A stretch of DNA of 64,000 bases from Nesterenkonia cremea (GCF_014642675.1 NZ_BMIS01000001.1:62001-126000), one strand, 5' to 3'. Shown: positions 1 to 9,634, counted from the stretch's first letter. A program made the numbers and translations. The notes: generated from the letters alone by a model not told the origin.

Positions 1-947
1 CGCTCAGCACCGGGGTGCAGCGGGATGTCGCCGATGCCGTACAGAGCCTCTTCGATGTCGATGGAGGCACCCTGGTCCACGGTGATCTGGTCGACGTTGT
101 CGAACAGCGCAGAAGTGATCTCGTAGGCGAGATCCTCAGAGACCTCATCGGTGGAGGCGATCAGAGCGGCGAAGACCGACAGGGTGGTGACGTCCTCCTC
201 AAGGAAGTCATAGGCATCGGACTCGATGGTGTAGGCCTCGTAGAAGCCCTCCTCAGCCATCTCCTCAGCGTCGCCCTCGTCCACGGACAGCAGGGAGACG
301 TCGGTGGACTGGGCCAGCTCGGTCAGGGACGCCACCGGCACACCCACCACGAACAGAGAGGCGTCGATCTGTCCGTCGGCCAGCATCTCGGTGGAGTCGC
401 CGAACTCGGTCTCCTCCGCGGTGTAGTCGACGTCGTAGTAGTCGAGGATGGCATCGGAGATGGCACGGGTGCCGGATCCCACGTCGCCCACGGCGATGGT
501 GGCCCCGTCGAGATCCTCGATGGACTCGATGCCTGCATCGTCGCGGACCACGATGTGCATGGCCTCGGGGTAGAGGTTGGCGATCCAGCCGAAGTTGTCG
601 ATAGCCTCGCCGTCGAGATCGTCGACGTCGCCGTTCATCGCATCAGCAGCGGTGTCGTTCTGGCTCAGGCCCAACTGTGCCTGGCCCTGGTGGATCTGGC
701 CGAGGTTCTCGGCGGAACCGCCGGTCTCGACGTAGTTCACGGACGCCTCGGTCTCGCTCTCGAAGATGGTGGAGAGCTCGCCGCCCAGCGGATAGTAAGC
801 GCCCCCGGTGCCGCCGGTGGCGAAGGTCAGGTCATCGGTGTATTCGGCGTCGCCGTTGCCACCCTCTCCATCACCATTGCCGCATGCGGCCAGTGCCAGC
901 AGCGCGGCGGTGGCCGCTGCGGCAGTCGCAGTCTGTCGGATCCTCAT
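1..947 (-). CDS. TAXI-family TRAP transporter solute-binding lipoprotein (3' end outside window)
   Basis: This gene runs off the left edge; 315 residues are visible, close to the family's full length of about 320–340. The start at 947 gives a signal peptide ending in a lipobox (L-A-A-C, Cys22), so the product should be a membrane-anchored extracytoplasmic receptor. The mature N-terminus reads LTFATGGTGGAYYPLGGE, the signature of TAXI receptors, which deliver small organic anions to TRAP-type permeases. The visible C-terminal LHPGAER matches the end of the family's conserved core. No TRAP permease gene is visible here; it may lie beyond position 1. The substrate cannot be predicted. Confidence 0.88.
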   Translation of the reverse strand, partial: MRIRQTATAAAATAALLALAACGNGDGEGGNGDAEYTDDLTFATGGTGGAYYPLGGELSTIFESETEASVNYVETGGSAENLGQIHQGQAQLGLSQNDTAADAMNGDVDDLDGEAIDNFGWIANLYPEAMHIVVRDDAGIESIEDLDGATIAVGDVGSGTRAISDAILDYYDVDYTAEETEFGDSTEMLADGQIDASLFVVGVPVASLTELAQSTDVSLLSVDEGDAEEMAEEGFYEAYTIESDAYDFLEEDVTTLSVFAALIASTDEVSEDLAYEITSALFDNVDQITVDQGASIDIEEALYGIGDIPLHPGAE

Positions 948-1040
948 GGTCGTCTCCTCTTCAGGTGGAGTTCCCCGGCCGGTGGTGTCCAGCCGGCGAG
1001 TGTGACTGAAATCCTACACAACTGCCTCATAACACAGAGG

Positions 1041-2507
1041 TTACAATCCTCCCCTCCTCTCCTCAGGGCGCGACTCAGGGACGTCGGCGCGCACCACATC
1101 GCGTTCAGGCCGCCGGATGTCCAGGATCACCTGGAGCATGATGTATCCGGTGGCGGCGAACTGGGCGATCACCGCCGCCATGAAGATCCCCTCCCCCAGC
1201 GTGTGCTGCGGGACGGCCTCGGGCTGCTGACCCAGGAAGTACATCCAGATCGCCCAGAAGTGCAGAACCTGGAACACCTGCCAGATGAGTGCGTCCCGCC
1301 AGCGCGGGCATGCCAGGGCGATCAGCGGGACCAGCCAGATCATGAACTGTGGCGAATAGACCTTGTTGAAGATCATGAACGCCGCCACGATCAGCAGCAG
1401 CAGCTGAACCATGCGGGGCTCCTCCGGGGCACACAGGCCCAGGGCGAGCACGGCCAGGCAGCAGAGCAGGAACAGGGTGAAGCTCCAGAAGGAGACCTGA
1501 TCTGCGGTGAGACCCTGTCCGTCGGCCAGCAGCCAGACATGCCAGACCGACGAGTTCCCGGCACCACGCTGGGCCGAGTAGGCGTAGAACTGCTGCCAGG
1601 AGTCCCAACTGGCGAGCATGGCCGGCAGGTTGATGATCAGCCAGCTGCCGGCGGCACCAGCGGCGGTCAGGCCGAGCTCACGCAGTCCCACCCGCCCGCT
1701 GGAGCTGCGCCCGCCCAGCAGTCCGCGCCGGACAAGCTCATGCCGCAGCGCGAGGACCAGGACGGCCCCCAGCAGGAACAGCGGAAAGATCTTGAAGGAG
1801 ACCCCGACGCCGACCATCACCCCCGCGCCCAGGTGGCGGCCGCGCACGTGGAAGAGGATGGCCAGGGCCAGAGCGCCAGTGGCCCAGAGGTCCCAGTTGA
1901 TGCCGGCGCCGAAGAGGATGGCGGGAGACAGGGCCACGATGGCCGCATCCCAGGGCCTGGGCCGGGAGGAGGGCCCGGCGTCGCGTCCGGCGGTACGCAT
2001 CACGGTGAGGACCAGCAGGATCCAGACCCCGGCCATGAGCAGGAAGCTGATGTCCCAGTGGAGCAGCTCGGTGCGTGCGCCCCAGTAACCCACTGAGAGG
2101 GCGTCCAGCACGTGGGTGAACACTGCAGAGATGGCGGCCACCAGGCCGGTGAGCACCGGGTATTCGAACCAGTGCTCCCCGGAGAAGGGCGCCCAGGGGT
2201 TCTGGTCCAGTTCGCGGGCGGAGTAGAGGGCGGCGATGTCGGAGTAGCAGCCGTAGAGGTTCATGCCGTCGCCGGCCCAGCCGTTGACCCGGCACCACTG
2301 CATGGACAGAGCGGAGAGCAGGATCATGCCCACGGTCATGGCGACCAGGACCCGGGGGACGCTCCAGAAGCGTGCGGACGTGCCGGCGCCGGGACGTCTC
2401 AGCCGGCGCCCGGCCGGACCACCGGCGCGCTCACTGAGGTGCGCGAGGAGTGGATCGTCCTGGGTGGGCGCGACGTACTCATCTCGCGATATGGTCCTCG
2501 TCACCAT
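1041..2507 (-). CDS. GT87-like (DUF2029) polytopic membrane glycosyltransferase
   Basis: A 488-residue, strongly hydrophobic protein with about ten predicted membrane spans and a short polar tail. It resembles the actinobacterial DUF2029/glycosyltransferase-87 family (Rv0051-like proteins), polyprenyl-phosphate-mannose-dependent transferases of cell-envelope glycan assembly. The Asp/Glu-containing loop after the first membrane span (about residues 85–105) is where such C-type GTs carry catalytic acids. I chose the start at 2507 because GAGGAG lies 8 bases upstream; a longer frame from 2639 would overlap ino1 on the other strand. It is divergent from ino1. The exact sugar and acceptor are unknown. 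Confidence 0.75.
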   Translation of the reverse strand: MVTRTISRDEYVAPTQDDPLLAHLSERAGGPAGRRLRRPGAGTSARFWSVPRVLVAMTVGMILLSALSMQWCRVNGWAGDGMNLYGCYSDIAALYSARELDQNPWAPFSGEHWFEYPVLTGLVAAISAVFTHVLDALSVGYWGARTELLHWDISFLLMAGVWILLVLTVMRTAGRDAGPSSRPRPWDAAIVALSPAILFGAGINWDLWATGALALAILFHVRGRHLGAGVMVGVGVSFKIFPLFLLGAVLVLALRHELVRRGLLGGRSSSGRVGLRELGLTAAGAAGSWLIINLPAMLASWDSWQQFYAYSAQRGAGNSSVWHVWLLADGQGLTADQVSFWSFTLFLLCCLAVLALGLCAPEEPRMVQLLLLIVAAFMIFNKVYSPQFMIWLVPLIALACPRWRDALIWQVFQVLHFWAIWMYFLGQQPEAVPQHTLGEGIFMAAVIAQFAATGYIMLQVILDIRRPERDVVRADVPESRPEERRGGL

Positions 2508-2571
2508 CCTGGGGTCTCCTCGATTAGAGTGAGCCTCATCCGAACGCCTCCTACCTAGACTCTGAGGAGAG

Positions 2572-3663
2572 ATGAGCTTGGCCTCAAACCCTATCCGTGT
2601 CGCGATCGTAGGTGTGGGAAACTGCGCCTCCTCCCTCATCCAGGGAGTGGAGTACTACAAGGACGCCCCTGACGATCAGCAGGTCCCCGGACTGATGCAT
2701 GTCCGCTTTGGGGATCACCACATCGCCGACATCGAGTTCGTGACCGCCTTCGACGTCGACGCCGCCAAAGTCGGCCTGGATCTCTCGAAGGCCATCGAGG
2801 TCTCGGAGAACAACACCGTCCGGATCGCCGATGTCCCGCCCACCGGCGTGGAGGTGCTGCGCGGCCCCACCCTGGACGGACTGGGCCGCTACTACCGGGA
2901 GATGATCGACGAGTCCCCAGCAGAGGCTGTGGACGTCGCCGCCGTCCTGCGGGACGCCGCCGTCGACGTCCTGGTCTGCTACCTGCCGGTGGGCTCCGAG
3001 GAGGCGGCCAAGTTCTATGCGCAGGCCGCCCTGGACGCCGGCGTCGCCTTCGTCAATGCGCTTCCTGTGTTCATCGCAGGGGTGCCCGAATGGGCCGAGA
3101 AGTTCGAGCAGGCAGGAGTCCCGATCGTCGGAGATGACATCAAGTCCCAGATCGGGGCGACGATCACCCACCGGGAGTTGGCGCACCTGTTCGAGCGGCG
3201 CGGCGTCATCCTGGACCGCACGTATCAGCTCAACGTCGGCGGCAACATGGACTTCAAGAACATGTTGGAACGCGACCGGCTGGAGTCCAAGAAGGTCTCC
3301 AAGACCCAGGCCGTCACCTCCAACACCTCGGCTGACCTTCAGGACAGGGACGTGCACATCGGCCCCTCCGACTATGTTCAGTGGCTCGATGACCGCAAAT
3401 GGGCCTACGTACGCCTGGAAGGCCGCAACTTCGGCGACGCCCCGGTATCCATCGAATACAAGCTGGAGGTCTGGGACTCCCCGAACTCCGCCGGGGTCAT
3501 CATCGACGCCGTCCGGGCGGCGAAGATCGGACTGGACCGCGGCATCGGCGGCCCGCTGACCTCCGCCTCGAGCTGCTTCATGAAGTCCCCGCCGGAGCAG
3601 CTCCACGACGCCGAGGCCCACGAGGCGGTGGAGGCCTTCATCCGCGGCGAGCTCAAACGGTAG
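2572..3663 (+). CDS. ino1: Inositol-3-phosphate synthase
   Basis: A 363-residue enzyme that converts glucose 6-phosphate to 1D-myo-inositol 3-phosphate with bound NAD, the first step towards phosphatidylinositol, and in actinobacteria towards mycothiol. The N-terminal [17 protein letters not shown] is the NAD-binding glycine-rich loop, and [11 protein letters not shown] (about residues 222–232) is a family hallmark in the catalytic half. Length matches actinobacterial Ino1. A TAGACT -10-like box (2556–2561) and GAGGAG lie just ahead of the ATG. It is divergent from the GT87 gene and convergent with cca, with only 19 bases between the stops. Confidence 0.95.
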   Translation: MSLASNPIRVAIVGVGNCASSLIQGVEYYKDAPDDQQVPGLMHVRFGDHHIADIEFVTAFDVDAAKVGLDLSKAIEVSENNTVRIADVPPTGVEVLRGPTLDGLGRYYREMIDESPAEAVDVAAVLRDAAVDVLVCYLPVGSEEAAKFYAQAALDAGVAFVNALPVFIAGVPEWAEKFEQAGVPIVGDDIKSQIGATITHRELAHLFERRGVILDRTYQLNVGGNMDFKNMLERDRLESKKVSKTQAVTSNTSADLQDRDVHIGPSDYVQWLDDRKWAYVRLEGRNFGDAPVSIEYKLEVWDSPNSAGVIIDAVRAAKIGLDRGIGGPLTSASSCFMKSPPEQLHDAEAHEAVEAFIRGELKR

Positions 3664-3682
3664 GACCCGAGCCCACTCCGGC

Positions 3683-5107
3683 TCAGTCCTGTTCCGCCCA
3701 CCACTGCTTGAGCAGGGCCACTGCTTCCTCCTCCTGAACCGGACCGTTCTCCATACGGTGCTCGAGCAGGTACTGGTAGGCCTTGCCCACTGTGGGGCCG
3801 GGCGAGATCTCCAGGATGGACATGATCTGCTGACCGTCCAGATGAGGCCGGATCCTGTCCAGCTCCTCCTGCTCGCGCAGGGCGGCGATCCGGTCCTCCA
3901 GATCGTCATAGGCGTGGTCCAGACGGGCGGCCTTCTTCCGGTTCCGGGTGGTGACATCGGAACGGGTCAGCCGGTGCAGGCGCTCCAGCTGGTCACCGGC
4001 ATCGGTGACATAGCGGCGCACGGCGGAGTCGGTCCAGCCCTGATCTCCGTAGCCGTAGAAGCGCATATGCAGCTCCACCAACGTGGTGACCGCCCTGATG
4101 GTGTCCTTGTCGAAGCGCAGGGCCTGCATGCGCTTGCGCGTGAGCTTGGCGCCGACCACGTCATGATGGCGGAAGCTCACCCCGCCGCGGGCCTCGAAGC
4201 GACGGGTCTTGGGCTTGCCCACATCGTGCATCAGAGCGGCGAAGCGCAGGATGAAGTCCGGGCCAGGGACCGGGCCGTCGGCGTCGGTCTCCAGGTCAGC
4301 GGCCTGCTCCAGCACCTTCAGCGAATGCTGATAGACGTCCTTATGCCGGTTGTGCTCGTCATCCAGACGCTTCAGCGCAGGGACCTCCGGCAGCACGATC
4401 TCAGCCAGGCCGGTCTCCACCAGCAGGTCGACGCCGGCGCGCGGATGATCACCGATGATCAGCTTCACCAGCTCCTCGCGCACCCGCTCGGCGGAGACGA
4501 TGGAGATCCGATCGGCCATCGCGGTCATCGCCGCACGCACTCTCTCAGCCACGTCCAGTCCCAGCTGGGAGGCGAAGCGAGCTGCCCGCATCATGCGCAG
4601 CGGGTCATCGGAGAAGGACTCCTCCGGAGTGGCGGGGGTGCGCAGCTGGCCGGCGGAGAGGTCGCGGACGCCACCATGCGGGTCCACCAGCTCGAAGCTG
4701 GGGAGCCTCAGGGCCATGGCGTTGACGGTGAAGTCTCGACGGACCAGGTCATCTCCCAGGTCGCGGCCGAAGCGCACCTCGGGCTTGCGGGACTCAGGAT
4801 CATAGGCCTCGGCCCGGTAGGTGGTCACCTCGATGGTGTCATCGCCCTTGCGGATGCCGATGGTGCCGAAGTCCCGGCCGATGTCCCAGTGGGTATCGGC
4901 CCAGCCGGAGACTGCGGAGATGATCTCGTCCGGCGTCGCGTCCGTGGTGAAGTCCAAGTCCGGAGAGGTGCGGCGCAGGAAGAGGTCACGCACCGGTCCG
5001 CCGACCAGCGACAGCTCGAATCCTGCGGCGGCGAAGACCTCGCCGAGCTCGACGACGACATCCGGCAGCCACGCGCCGTCGGGGAAACCAGAGGGAAGGT
5101 AAGGCAT
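3683..5107 (-). CDS. cca: CCA tRNA nucleotidyltransferase
   Basis: A 474-residue class II CCA-adding enzyme, which builds or repairs the 3' CCA of tRNAs. The N-terminal polymerase domain has GGPVRD and DLDFTT (metal-binding aspartates, roughly residues 30–55), followed by the RRDFTVNAMAL motif and RAARFASQLG. An HD domain follows (ALMHDVGK, FRHHDVVGA), as in the actinobacterial PcnA/Cca proteins. I used the ATG at 5107, preceded by GAGAGGG; a longer frame from 5188 adds 27 residues without family similarity. The two tRNAs in this window do not encode CCA, so they need this enzyme. It is divergent from the NUDIX gene. Confidence 0.93.
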   Translation of the reverse strand: MPYLPSGFPDGAWLPDVVVELGEVFAAAGFELSLVGGPVRDLFLRRTSPDLDFTTDATPDEIISAVSGWADTHWDIGRDFGTIGIRKGDDTIEVTTYRAEAYDPESRKPEVRFGRDLGDDLVRRDFTVNAMALRLPSFELVDPHGGVRDLSAGQLRTPATPEESFSDDPLRMMRAARFASQLGLDVAERVRAAMTAMADRISIVSAERVREELVKLIIGDHPRAGVDLLVETGLAEIVLPEVPALKRLDDEHNRHKDVYQHSLKVLEQAADLETDADGPVPGPDFILRFAALMHDVGKPKTRRFEARGGVSFRHHDVVGAKLTRKRMQALRFDKDTIRAVTTLVELHMRFYGYGDQGWTDSAVRRYVTDAGDQLERLHRLTRSDVTTRNRKKAARLDHAYDDLEDRIAALREQEELDRIRPHLDGQQIMSILEISPGPTVGKAYQYLLEHRMENGPVQEEEAVALLKQWWAEQD

Positions 5108-5231
5108 AGCCCTCTCAGTTTCCCACACACCGGCACCATGGCAGCCCTCAGGGAGCCGAGGCCGCCTTCGAGCAGAAGGAGTCGGCACTGGTCAGAACGG
5201 ATCATGGAACAACAGCGTTGCCCACGCCGAT

Positions 5232-5237
5232 TAGAGT
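5232..5237 (+). promoter_or_regulatory. -10 element for a leaderless NUDIX mRNA
   Basis: TAGAGT lies 7 bases before the ATG at 5245 and there is no Shine-Dalgarno sequence. This spacing places the transcription start at or next to the A of the start codon, which implies a leaderless transcript. No convincing -35 is seen. Confidence 0.5.
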
Positions 5238-5244
5238 AGTGGGT

Positions 5245-5814
5245 ATGACCAGTTCGGGAACCGAGGGTGAACGGCAGACGCCCCTGACGGCGTCGATCGG
5301 TGCTGCCCGTACGCCGTCGCGCTCCTCCCGCCGTCCTCCGGTGCCTCACCCTCCGCGCAGCCGCGGTGTGCTCCCCACTGTGGAGGAGGTCAGCGCCGGC
5401 GGTGTGGTCATCCGTCCGGCCCCTCAGGGCTTCGACGCCGCCATCATCGCCCGGTACAACCGCGGCGGCCGTCTGGAATGGTGCCTGCCCAAGGGTCACC
5501 CCGAGGGCGAGGAGAACCATGAGGAGGCCGCCGTCCGCGAGGTGGCCGAGGAGACCGGCATCGAGGGCTCCATCCTGACCAGCCTGGGCAGCATCGAATA
5601 CTGGTTCACCGTCCCCACCCACCGGGTGCATAAGACGGTCCATCACTTCCTGCTGGAGGCTGTGGGCGGAGAGCTCACCACGGAGAACGATCCCGACCAT
5701 GAGGCCGTGGACGTGGCCTGGGTGAATCTGGACGAGCTGGAGCGCATCCTCTCCTTCCCGAATGAGCGCCGGATCGTGAGCCTCGCCCAACAGGTCATCC
5801 AGGACTCGCTCTGA
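5245..5814 (+). CDS. NUDIX hydrolase (MutT4-like)
   Basis: A 189-residue protein with a basic, Pro/Ser-rich N-terminal stretch (first ~45 residues) followed by a NUDIX domain. The NUDIX box G-x5-E-x7-R-E-V-x-E-E-T-G is visible as GHPEGEENHEEAAVREVAEETG (about residues 90–111, quoted in part: REVAEETG), with the metal-binding glutamates intact. Family members hydrolyse nucleoside diphosphate derivatives; the position beside cca and murJ matches Mycobacterium mutT4 (Rv3908). Substrate specificity is not readable from sequence. The murJ -10 box begins 9 bases after its stop. It is probably translated from a leaderless mRNA. Confidence 0.88.
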   Translation: MTSSGTEGERQTPLTASIGAARTPSRSSRRPPVPHPPRSRGVLPTVEEVSAGGVVIRPAPQGFDAAIIARYNRGGRLEWCLPKGHPEGEENHEEAAVREVAEETGIEGSILTSLGSIEYWFTVPTHRVHKTVHHFLLEAVGGELTTENDPDHEAVDVAWVNLDELERILSFPNERRIVSLAQQVIQDSL

Positions 5815-5823
5815 CGGCTCCGC

Positions 5824-5829
5824 TATAGT
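5824..5829 (+). promoter_or_regulatory. -10 element for leaderless murJ mRNA
   Basis: TATAGT is followed after 8 bases by the murJ ATG at 5838, with no ribosome-binding site (the spacer is pyrimidine-rich). The arrangement implies that murJ has its own promoter and a leaderless transcript, although the upstream NUDIX gene ends only 23 bases away. Confidence 0.5.
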
Positions 5830-5837
5830 CCTCCCCG

Positions 5838-7622
5838 ATGACACAGACTTCCCCCGCAGACCGGACGGCCGCGGATCAGCAGGATTCCGACGCCGGCCGG
5901 TCCCCCCACGCCGAGGCCACAGCCAACCCGAACTCCCACCTGCCCAAGGACGGCATGGCCAAGGCCAGCGCCGTCATGGCAGCAGGTACGCTGCTCTCCC
6001 GCGTGCTGGGATTCGTCCGGACGGCTCTGCTGGCCGTGGCCATCGGTCAGACCACGCTGATCGCGGATGTCTTCGAGAAGGCCAACACCATCCCGAACGT
6101 GATCTACCTGCTGCTGGCAGGCGGCATGTTCAACGTGGTGCTGGTCCCCCAGCTCATCAAGGCCGCCAAACGCCCGGACCGCGGGGCCGACTACACCTCC
6201 CGGCTGCTGACTCTGACCACGGTCATCCTGGCGGCCTTCACCCTGCTGCTGACGGCCATGGCCTATCCGATCGTCATGGCGCTGACCCGAGGATGGTCCG
6301 AGCCCATGCTGGTCCTCGGTGCCGCCTTCGCCGCCTGGACCCTCCCCCAGATCTTCTTCTACGGGTTCTACGCCGTGGTGGGCCAGATCCTCAACGCCAA
6401 CGCCAAATTCGGCTGGTACATGTGGGCCCCGGTGCTGAACAACATGATCGCGATCACCGTGATCATCAGTTTCATCGTCACCTTCGGCAGCTACTCCGCC
6501 GCCGATGACCAGATGGTCGAATGGACCACCCAACAGACCGTCTGGCTGGCCGCCGGGCACACCGCCGGCATCATCGCCCAGGCGCTGCTGCTGCTCTGGC
6601 CGCTGTCCAAGCTGGGCATGAAGATCCGGCCCAAGTTCGGCATACGCGGCATGGGACTGAAGACCACCGGAAAGATCGCCGCCTGGACGCTGGTGGCCAT
6701 GATCATCGGCAATGTCGCCAATCTGCTCTACTTCCGGCTGATCTCAGGGGCCACCGCCGGCCGTGAGGAGGTCGAGGCCCAGGGCATCTCGCCGGCCTCC
6801 ATCCCGGGCGAGACCTCGGCGAACATCGCCGAGCTGATGGTGATCCTGCCGCATTCGGTGTTCGTGCTCTCCATCGCCACCGTGCTGTTCAACCAGCTCT
6901 CCCGCTCCATGGACCTGGGCCATATGGACCGGGCCCGTGAACTCGTCAACGAAGGCCTACGGATCTTCGCCATCCCGGTGATGTTCTTCATGATCGCCAT
7001 CCTGGTGCTGGCGGGCCCGCTGGGCCGCATCTTCGGCGGCTCGGCCGCCGATGCCCATCTGGCCGGCGCCGCCGTCGGACAGCTGCTGGTCCTGCACGCC
7101 CTAGGCATGCCGTTCCGCTCGGCGAACTTCTACCTGCTGCGCGTCTTCTACGCGGCCGAGGACGCCAAGACCCCCATGTTCATCTACGCCGCCATCGCGG
7201 CGGTGGGCCTGACGGTCACCCACGTCTCGGCACAGTTCCTGCCGAACTATCAGGTTCCCTTCGTGGTGGTGGGCATGTTCAGCGTGCTGCACATGCTCCA
7301 ATATGTGATCTGTCACGTGCTGGTGGTCCGCCGCTGGGGCGGATTCAGCTTCGGCTCGGTGCTGGCCGCCTACTCGCGCTCGGGTGCCGCAGCCGTGGTG
7401 GCCGGCGTCGCCGGTGCCGGTGTGCTGTGGCTGCTGGGCGGCTACACCTGGGGCTTCGCCTGGGGTTCGATCGGCAGCGCGCTGGTGACCTGCGCTGTGG
7501 TCGGCGTCGTGATGGCCGTGGTCTTCGTGGTGGTGCTGCGCAGCCTGAAGGTCCGCGAGTTTGACGATTTCATCCAGCCGCTCGCCCGGCGTATCCCAGC
7601 TCTGGGCAGGCTCAGCCGGTAG
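5838..7622 (+). CDS. murJ: Lipid II flippase MurJ
   Basis: A 594-residue polytopic protein of the MurJ/MviN family (MOP superfamily), which flips lipid II across the cytoplasmic membrane for peptidoglycan synthesis. After about 40 polar residues the first helix carries AAGTLLSRVLGFVRTALLA, the conserved arginine-rich MurJ N-terminal motif lining the substrate cavity. About 14 membrane spans follow. Mycobacterial MviN continues into a cytosolic pseudokinase and an extracellular domain; here the protein stops after the last helix, and those parts appear to be encoded by the next gene, 38 bases downstream. The two are likely co-transcribed. Confidence 0.93.
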   Translation: MTQTSPADRTAADQQDSDAGRSPHAEATANPNSHLPKDGMAKASAVMAAGTLLSRVLGFVRTALLAVAIGQTTLIADVFEKANTIPNVIYLLLAGGMFNVVLVPQLIKAAKRPDRGADYTSRLLTLTTVILAAFTLLLTAMAYPIVMALTRGWSEPMLVLGAAFAAWTLPQIFFYGFYAVVGQILNANAKFGWYMWAPVLNNMIAITVIISFIVTFGSYSAADDQMVEWTTQQTVWLAAGHTAGIIAQALLLLWPLSKLGMKIRPKFGIRGMGLKTTGKIAAWTLVAMIIGNVANLLYFRLISGATAGREEVEAQGISPASIPGETSANIAELMVILPHSVFVLSIATVLFNQLSRSMDLGHMDRARELVNEGLRIFAIPVMFFMIAILVLAGPLGRIFGGSAADAHLAGAAVGQLLVLHALGMPFRSANFYLLRVFYAAEDAKTPMFIYAAIAAVGLTVTHVSAQFLPNYQVPFVVVGMFSVLHMLQYVICHVLVVRRWGGFSFGSVLAAYSRSGAAAVVAGVAGAGVLWLLGGYTWGFAWGSIGSALVTCAVVGVVMAVVFVVVLRSLKVREFDDFIQPLARRIPALGRLSR

Positions 7623-7660
7623 GCTGTGACCTGATATCCCACAGATCTCCAGGAGGACAA

Positions 7661-9634
7661 GTGGCGCAGCCGTTCGGCGTCGGCGATGTAGTGGGTGGGC
7701 GATACCGCATCACCCACCATGTGGTGACCTCGGCGGATCAGGACATCGTCTTCCAGGCCACAGACGAGGTCCTGGACCGCGAGGTCAGCATCCTGCTCGC
7801 CTCCAGATCCAATGCCAAGCAGGTCGCGACCTCCGCCAAGGAGCTCGCCACCGGTGAGCGCGATTCTGCCGTGCAGGTCCTGGACCTGGGCCTGGCCGAT
7901 GAGCGCACCTACCTGATCTCCGACCAGACGGATCCCAACCTCCTGCTGGACCTGGTGGTGCCCGACGCCGCCCCCTATGTGGAGCCCTTCTTCACCGACT
8001 CCCTCGGTCAGGAGATCTTCGGCCAGTCCCGCGTGATGGAGCCGGAGACCTACGAGGACGACGTCGAGTACTACGCCCGCCTGCACGACGGCCTGGGCGA
8101 GGACACCGGCACCCAGCCCCTGGAGGACGAGGACGGCAAGCCCCGACGCCGTCGCCCCGCCTTCCTGGACAAGGTCTCGGACTCGCTGAACAAGCGTCTG
8201 GGCACAGACCGCGACGCCGACCGCATCCCGCCGGCCGGTGCCGCCGCACAGCAGGTGGACGCCTCTCAGACGGCCGCTGTGGCCGCCGGCGCACCCGGCG
8301 CCCTGACCCTGCAGTCGGATATGGAGCTCGTGGAGATCGGCCCGGAGGCTGACAGCCAGGAGACCTTCGAGGCCAGCACGGATCCCTCGGCGCCCTTCTC
8401 GGCGCGGGATGGTGCTGGCGCGGCTGCTGGTGCCGCTGAGACTGAGGCGCCGAGCGCCGAGGAGCAGGACGGCGAAGTGGTCGAGGTGATGCCCTCGGTC
8501 CCCATGGACACTGTGGCCGCACAGGCCGCCGCCCCAGCTTCCGAGCCGGCCAGCGCGGAGGACTTCCTGGCCGAGGGCGAGGAAGTCGTCGACGATCCGC
8601 CGCAGGAACCGGTGGCCGAATACGATCAGCGCCCCGCGCCCGCCCCAGCACCGGCCGATGCCGCCGGGCTCTCCGGCGAGCGTGAGTCGGAGGCCCTGGC
8701 CGGGCTGAAGGCCATGGACCCGGAGAACAGCAACGAGGACGCCGGCCGCGAGGGCGGTCAGGGATCGCTGGGCACCAAGGAGGGTGCGAGCAGCTTCACC
8801 GGGGTGATCAGTGCTGTCCCGCCGCAGGCCCGTTCTTCCTTTCCCTCGTCCTCCGGCGCGGAGGACGCCCCGGAGGACGAGCAGCTGAGCTCCGCTGCCG
8901 GCTCAGGCGCCGGAGCAGGTGCTGACGGGGACACCGGCTTCCAGGACGAGAAGCCCACCCCGCGCCGCTGGCTGGGCGTGATCAGCCTGGCCGCGATCAT
9001 CGCAGTCATCGCCGTGTCCGCCTTCTTCGCCCTGACCGGCGGAGAGCCCGACGAGACGGCTCAGGAGGCCCCTGCAGAGGACGAGGACGCCGCTGAGGGT
9101 GCCGATGAGGGCGAAGGCCAAGCCGAAGGCGAGGAAGGCGCCCAGCAGGGCGAGGAGCAGGCTGAGCAGGACACTCCCGCTCCCTCGGTCACCGAGATCA
9201 CCCGCTCAGTGCCGGACTCCACCGACCTGGGCTCCGACAATGACGTGAACTTGGGCAATATCCACGACGGCGACACCGGCACCACCTGGAGCCCCGGCTC
9301 CTATGGTTCGGCCGCCTTCGGCGGATTCGCATCCACCATGTACCTGGTGGTGGAGCTGGAGGAGTCCGCACCGGTCTCCGCTGTGACGGTCAACCAGGAC
9401 GGTGAGACCTCCGGCGGCACCTTCGACGTGCTGGTCAACGATCAGCCCAGCACCGAGGGCGCTGAGACCGTGGGCGACGGCAGCTTCGAGTGGTCGGAGA
9501 CCACTGTGGAGCTGGAGGAGGGCGCTGAGGGCCAGTACGTGCTCATCGCCATCGACGAGCTGCCTCAACACACTCCGCCGCCGGTCGCAGGGCTGCCCTA
9601 CACGTTGAACCTGGCACAGATCACCGTGGAGTGA
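7661..9634 (+). CDS. Membrane-anchored pseudokinase-like protein with extracellular discoidin-like domain
   Basis: A 657-residue protein with a GTG start and AGGAGG just upstream. The N-terminus (GDVVGGRYRITHHV, about residues 7–20) resembles the first strand of a Ser/Thr kinase, but the visible region lacks HRD and DFG motifs, so it looks like a degenerate pseudokinase. A long acidic, Ala/Pro-rich linker follows, then one membrane helix (about residues 437–458), an acidic Glu/Gly/Ala stretch and a C-terminal β-rich domain of about 140 residues resembling F5/8C-type modules. This is the layout of the C-terminal half of mycobacterial MviN, so I infer that it partners MurJ, encoded immediately upstream. 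The ligand is unknown. Confidence 0.7.
   Translation: MAQPFGVGDVVGGRYRITHHVVTSADQDIVFQATDEVLDREVSILLASRSNAKQVATSAKELATGERDSAVQVLDLGLADERTYLISDQTDPNLLLDLVVPDAAPYVEPFFTDSLGQEIFGQSRVMEPETYEDDVEYYARLHDGLGEDTGTQPLEDEDGKPRRRRPAFLDKVSDSLNKRLGTDRDADRIPPAGAAAQQVDASQTAAVAAGAPGALTLQSDMELVEIGPEADSQETFEASTDPSAPFSARDGAGAAAGAAETEAPSAEEQDGEVVEVMPSVPMDTVAAQAAAPASEPASAEDFLAEGEEVVDDPPQEPVAEYDQRPAPAPAPADAAGLSGERESEALAGLKAMDPENSNEDAGREGGQGSLGTKEGASSFTGVISAVPPQARSSFPSSSGAEDAPEDEQLSSAAGSGAGAGADGDTGFQDEKPTPRRWLGVISLAAIIAVIAVSAFFALTGGEPDETAQEAPAEDEDAAEGADEGEGQAEGEEGAQQGEEQAEQDTPAPSVTEITRSVPDSTDLGSDNDVNLGNIHDGDTGTTWSPGSYGSAAFGGFASTMYLVVELEESAPVSAVTVNQDGETSGGTFDVLVNDQPSTEGAETVGDGSFEWSETTVELEEGAEGQYVLIAIDELPQHTPPPVAGLPYTLNLAQITVE

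Noticed and set aside
15..2096. A 693-codon plus-strand open frame spanning the TAXI and GT87 genes.
   Set aside because: It is antisense to two recognisable genes and crosses their intergenic region; its translation is low-complexity and unlike any protein family.
2525..2530. TAGAGT as a promoter for ino1 ahead of the TAGACT box.
   Set aside because: It is 47 bases upstream without a -35 match, and the closer box plus a ribosome-binding site explains the gene better.
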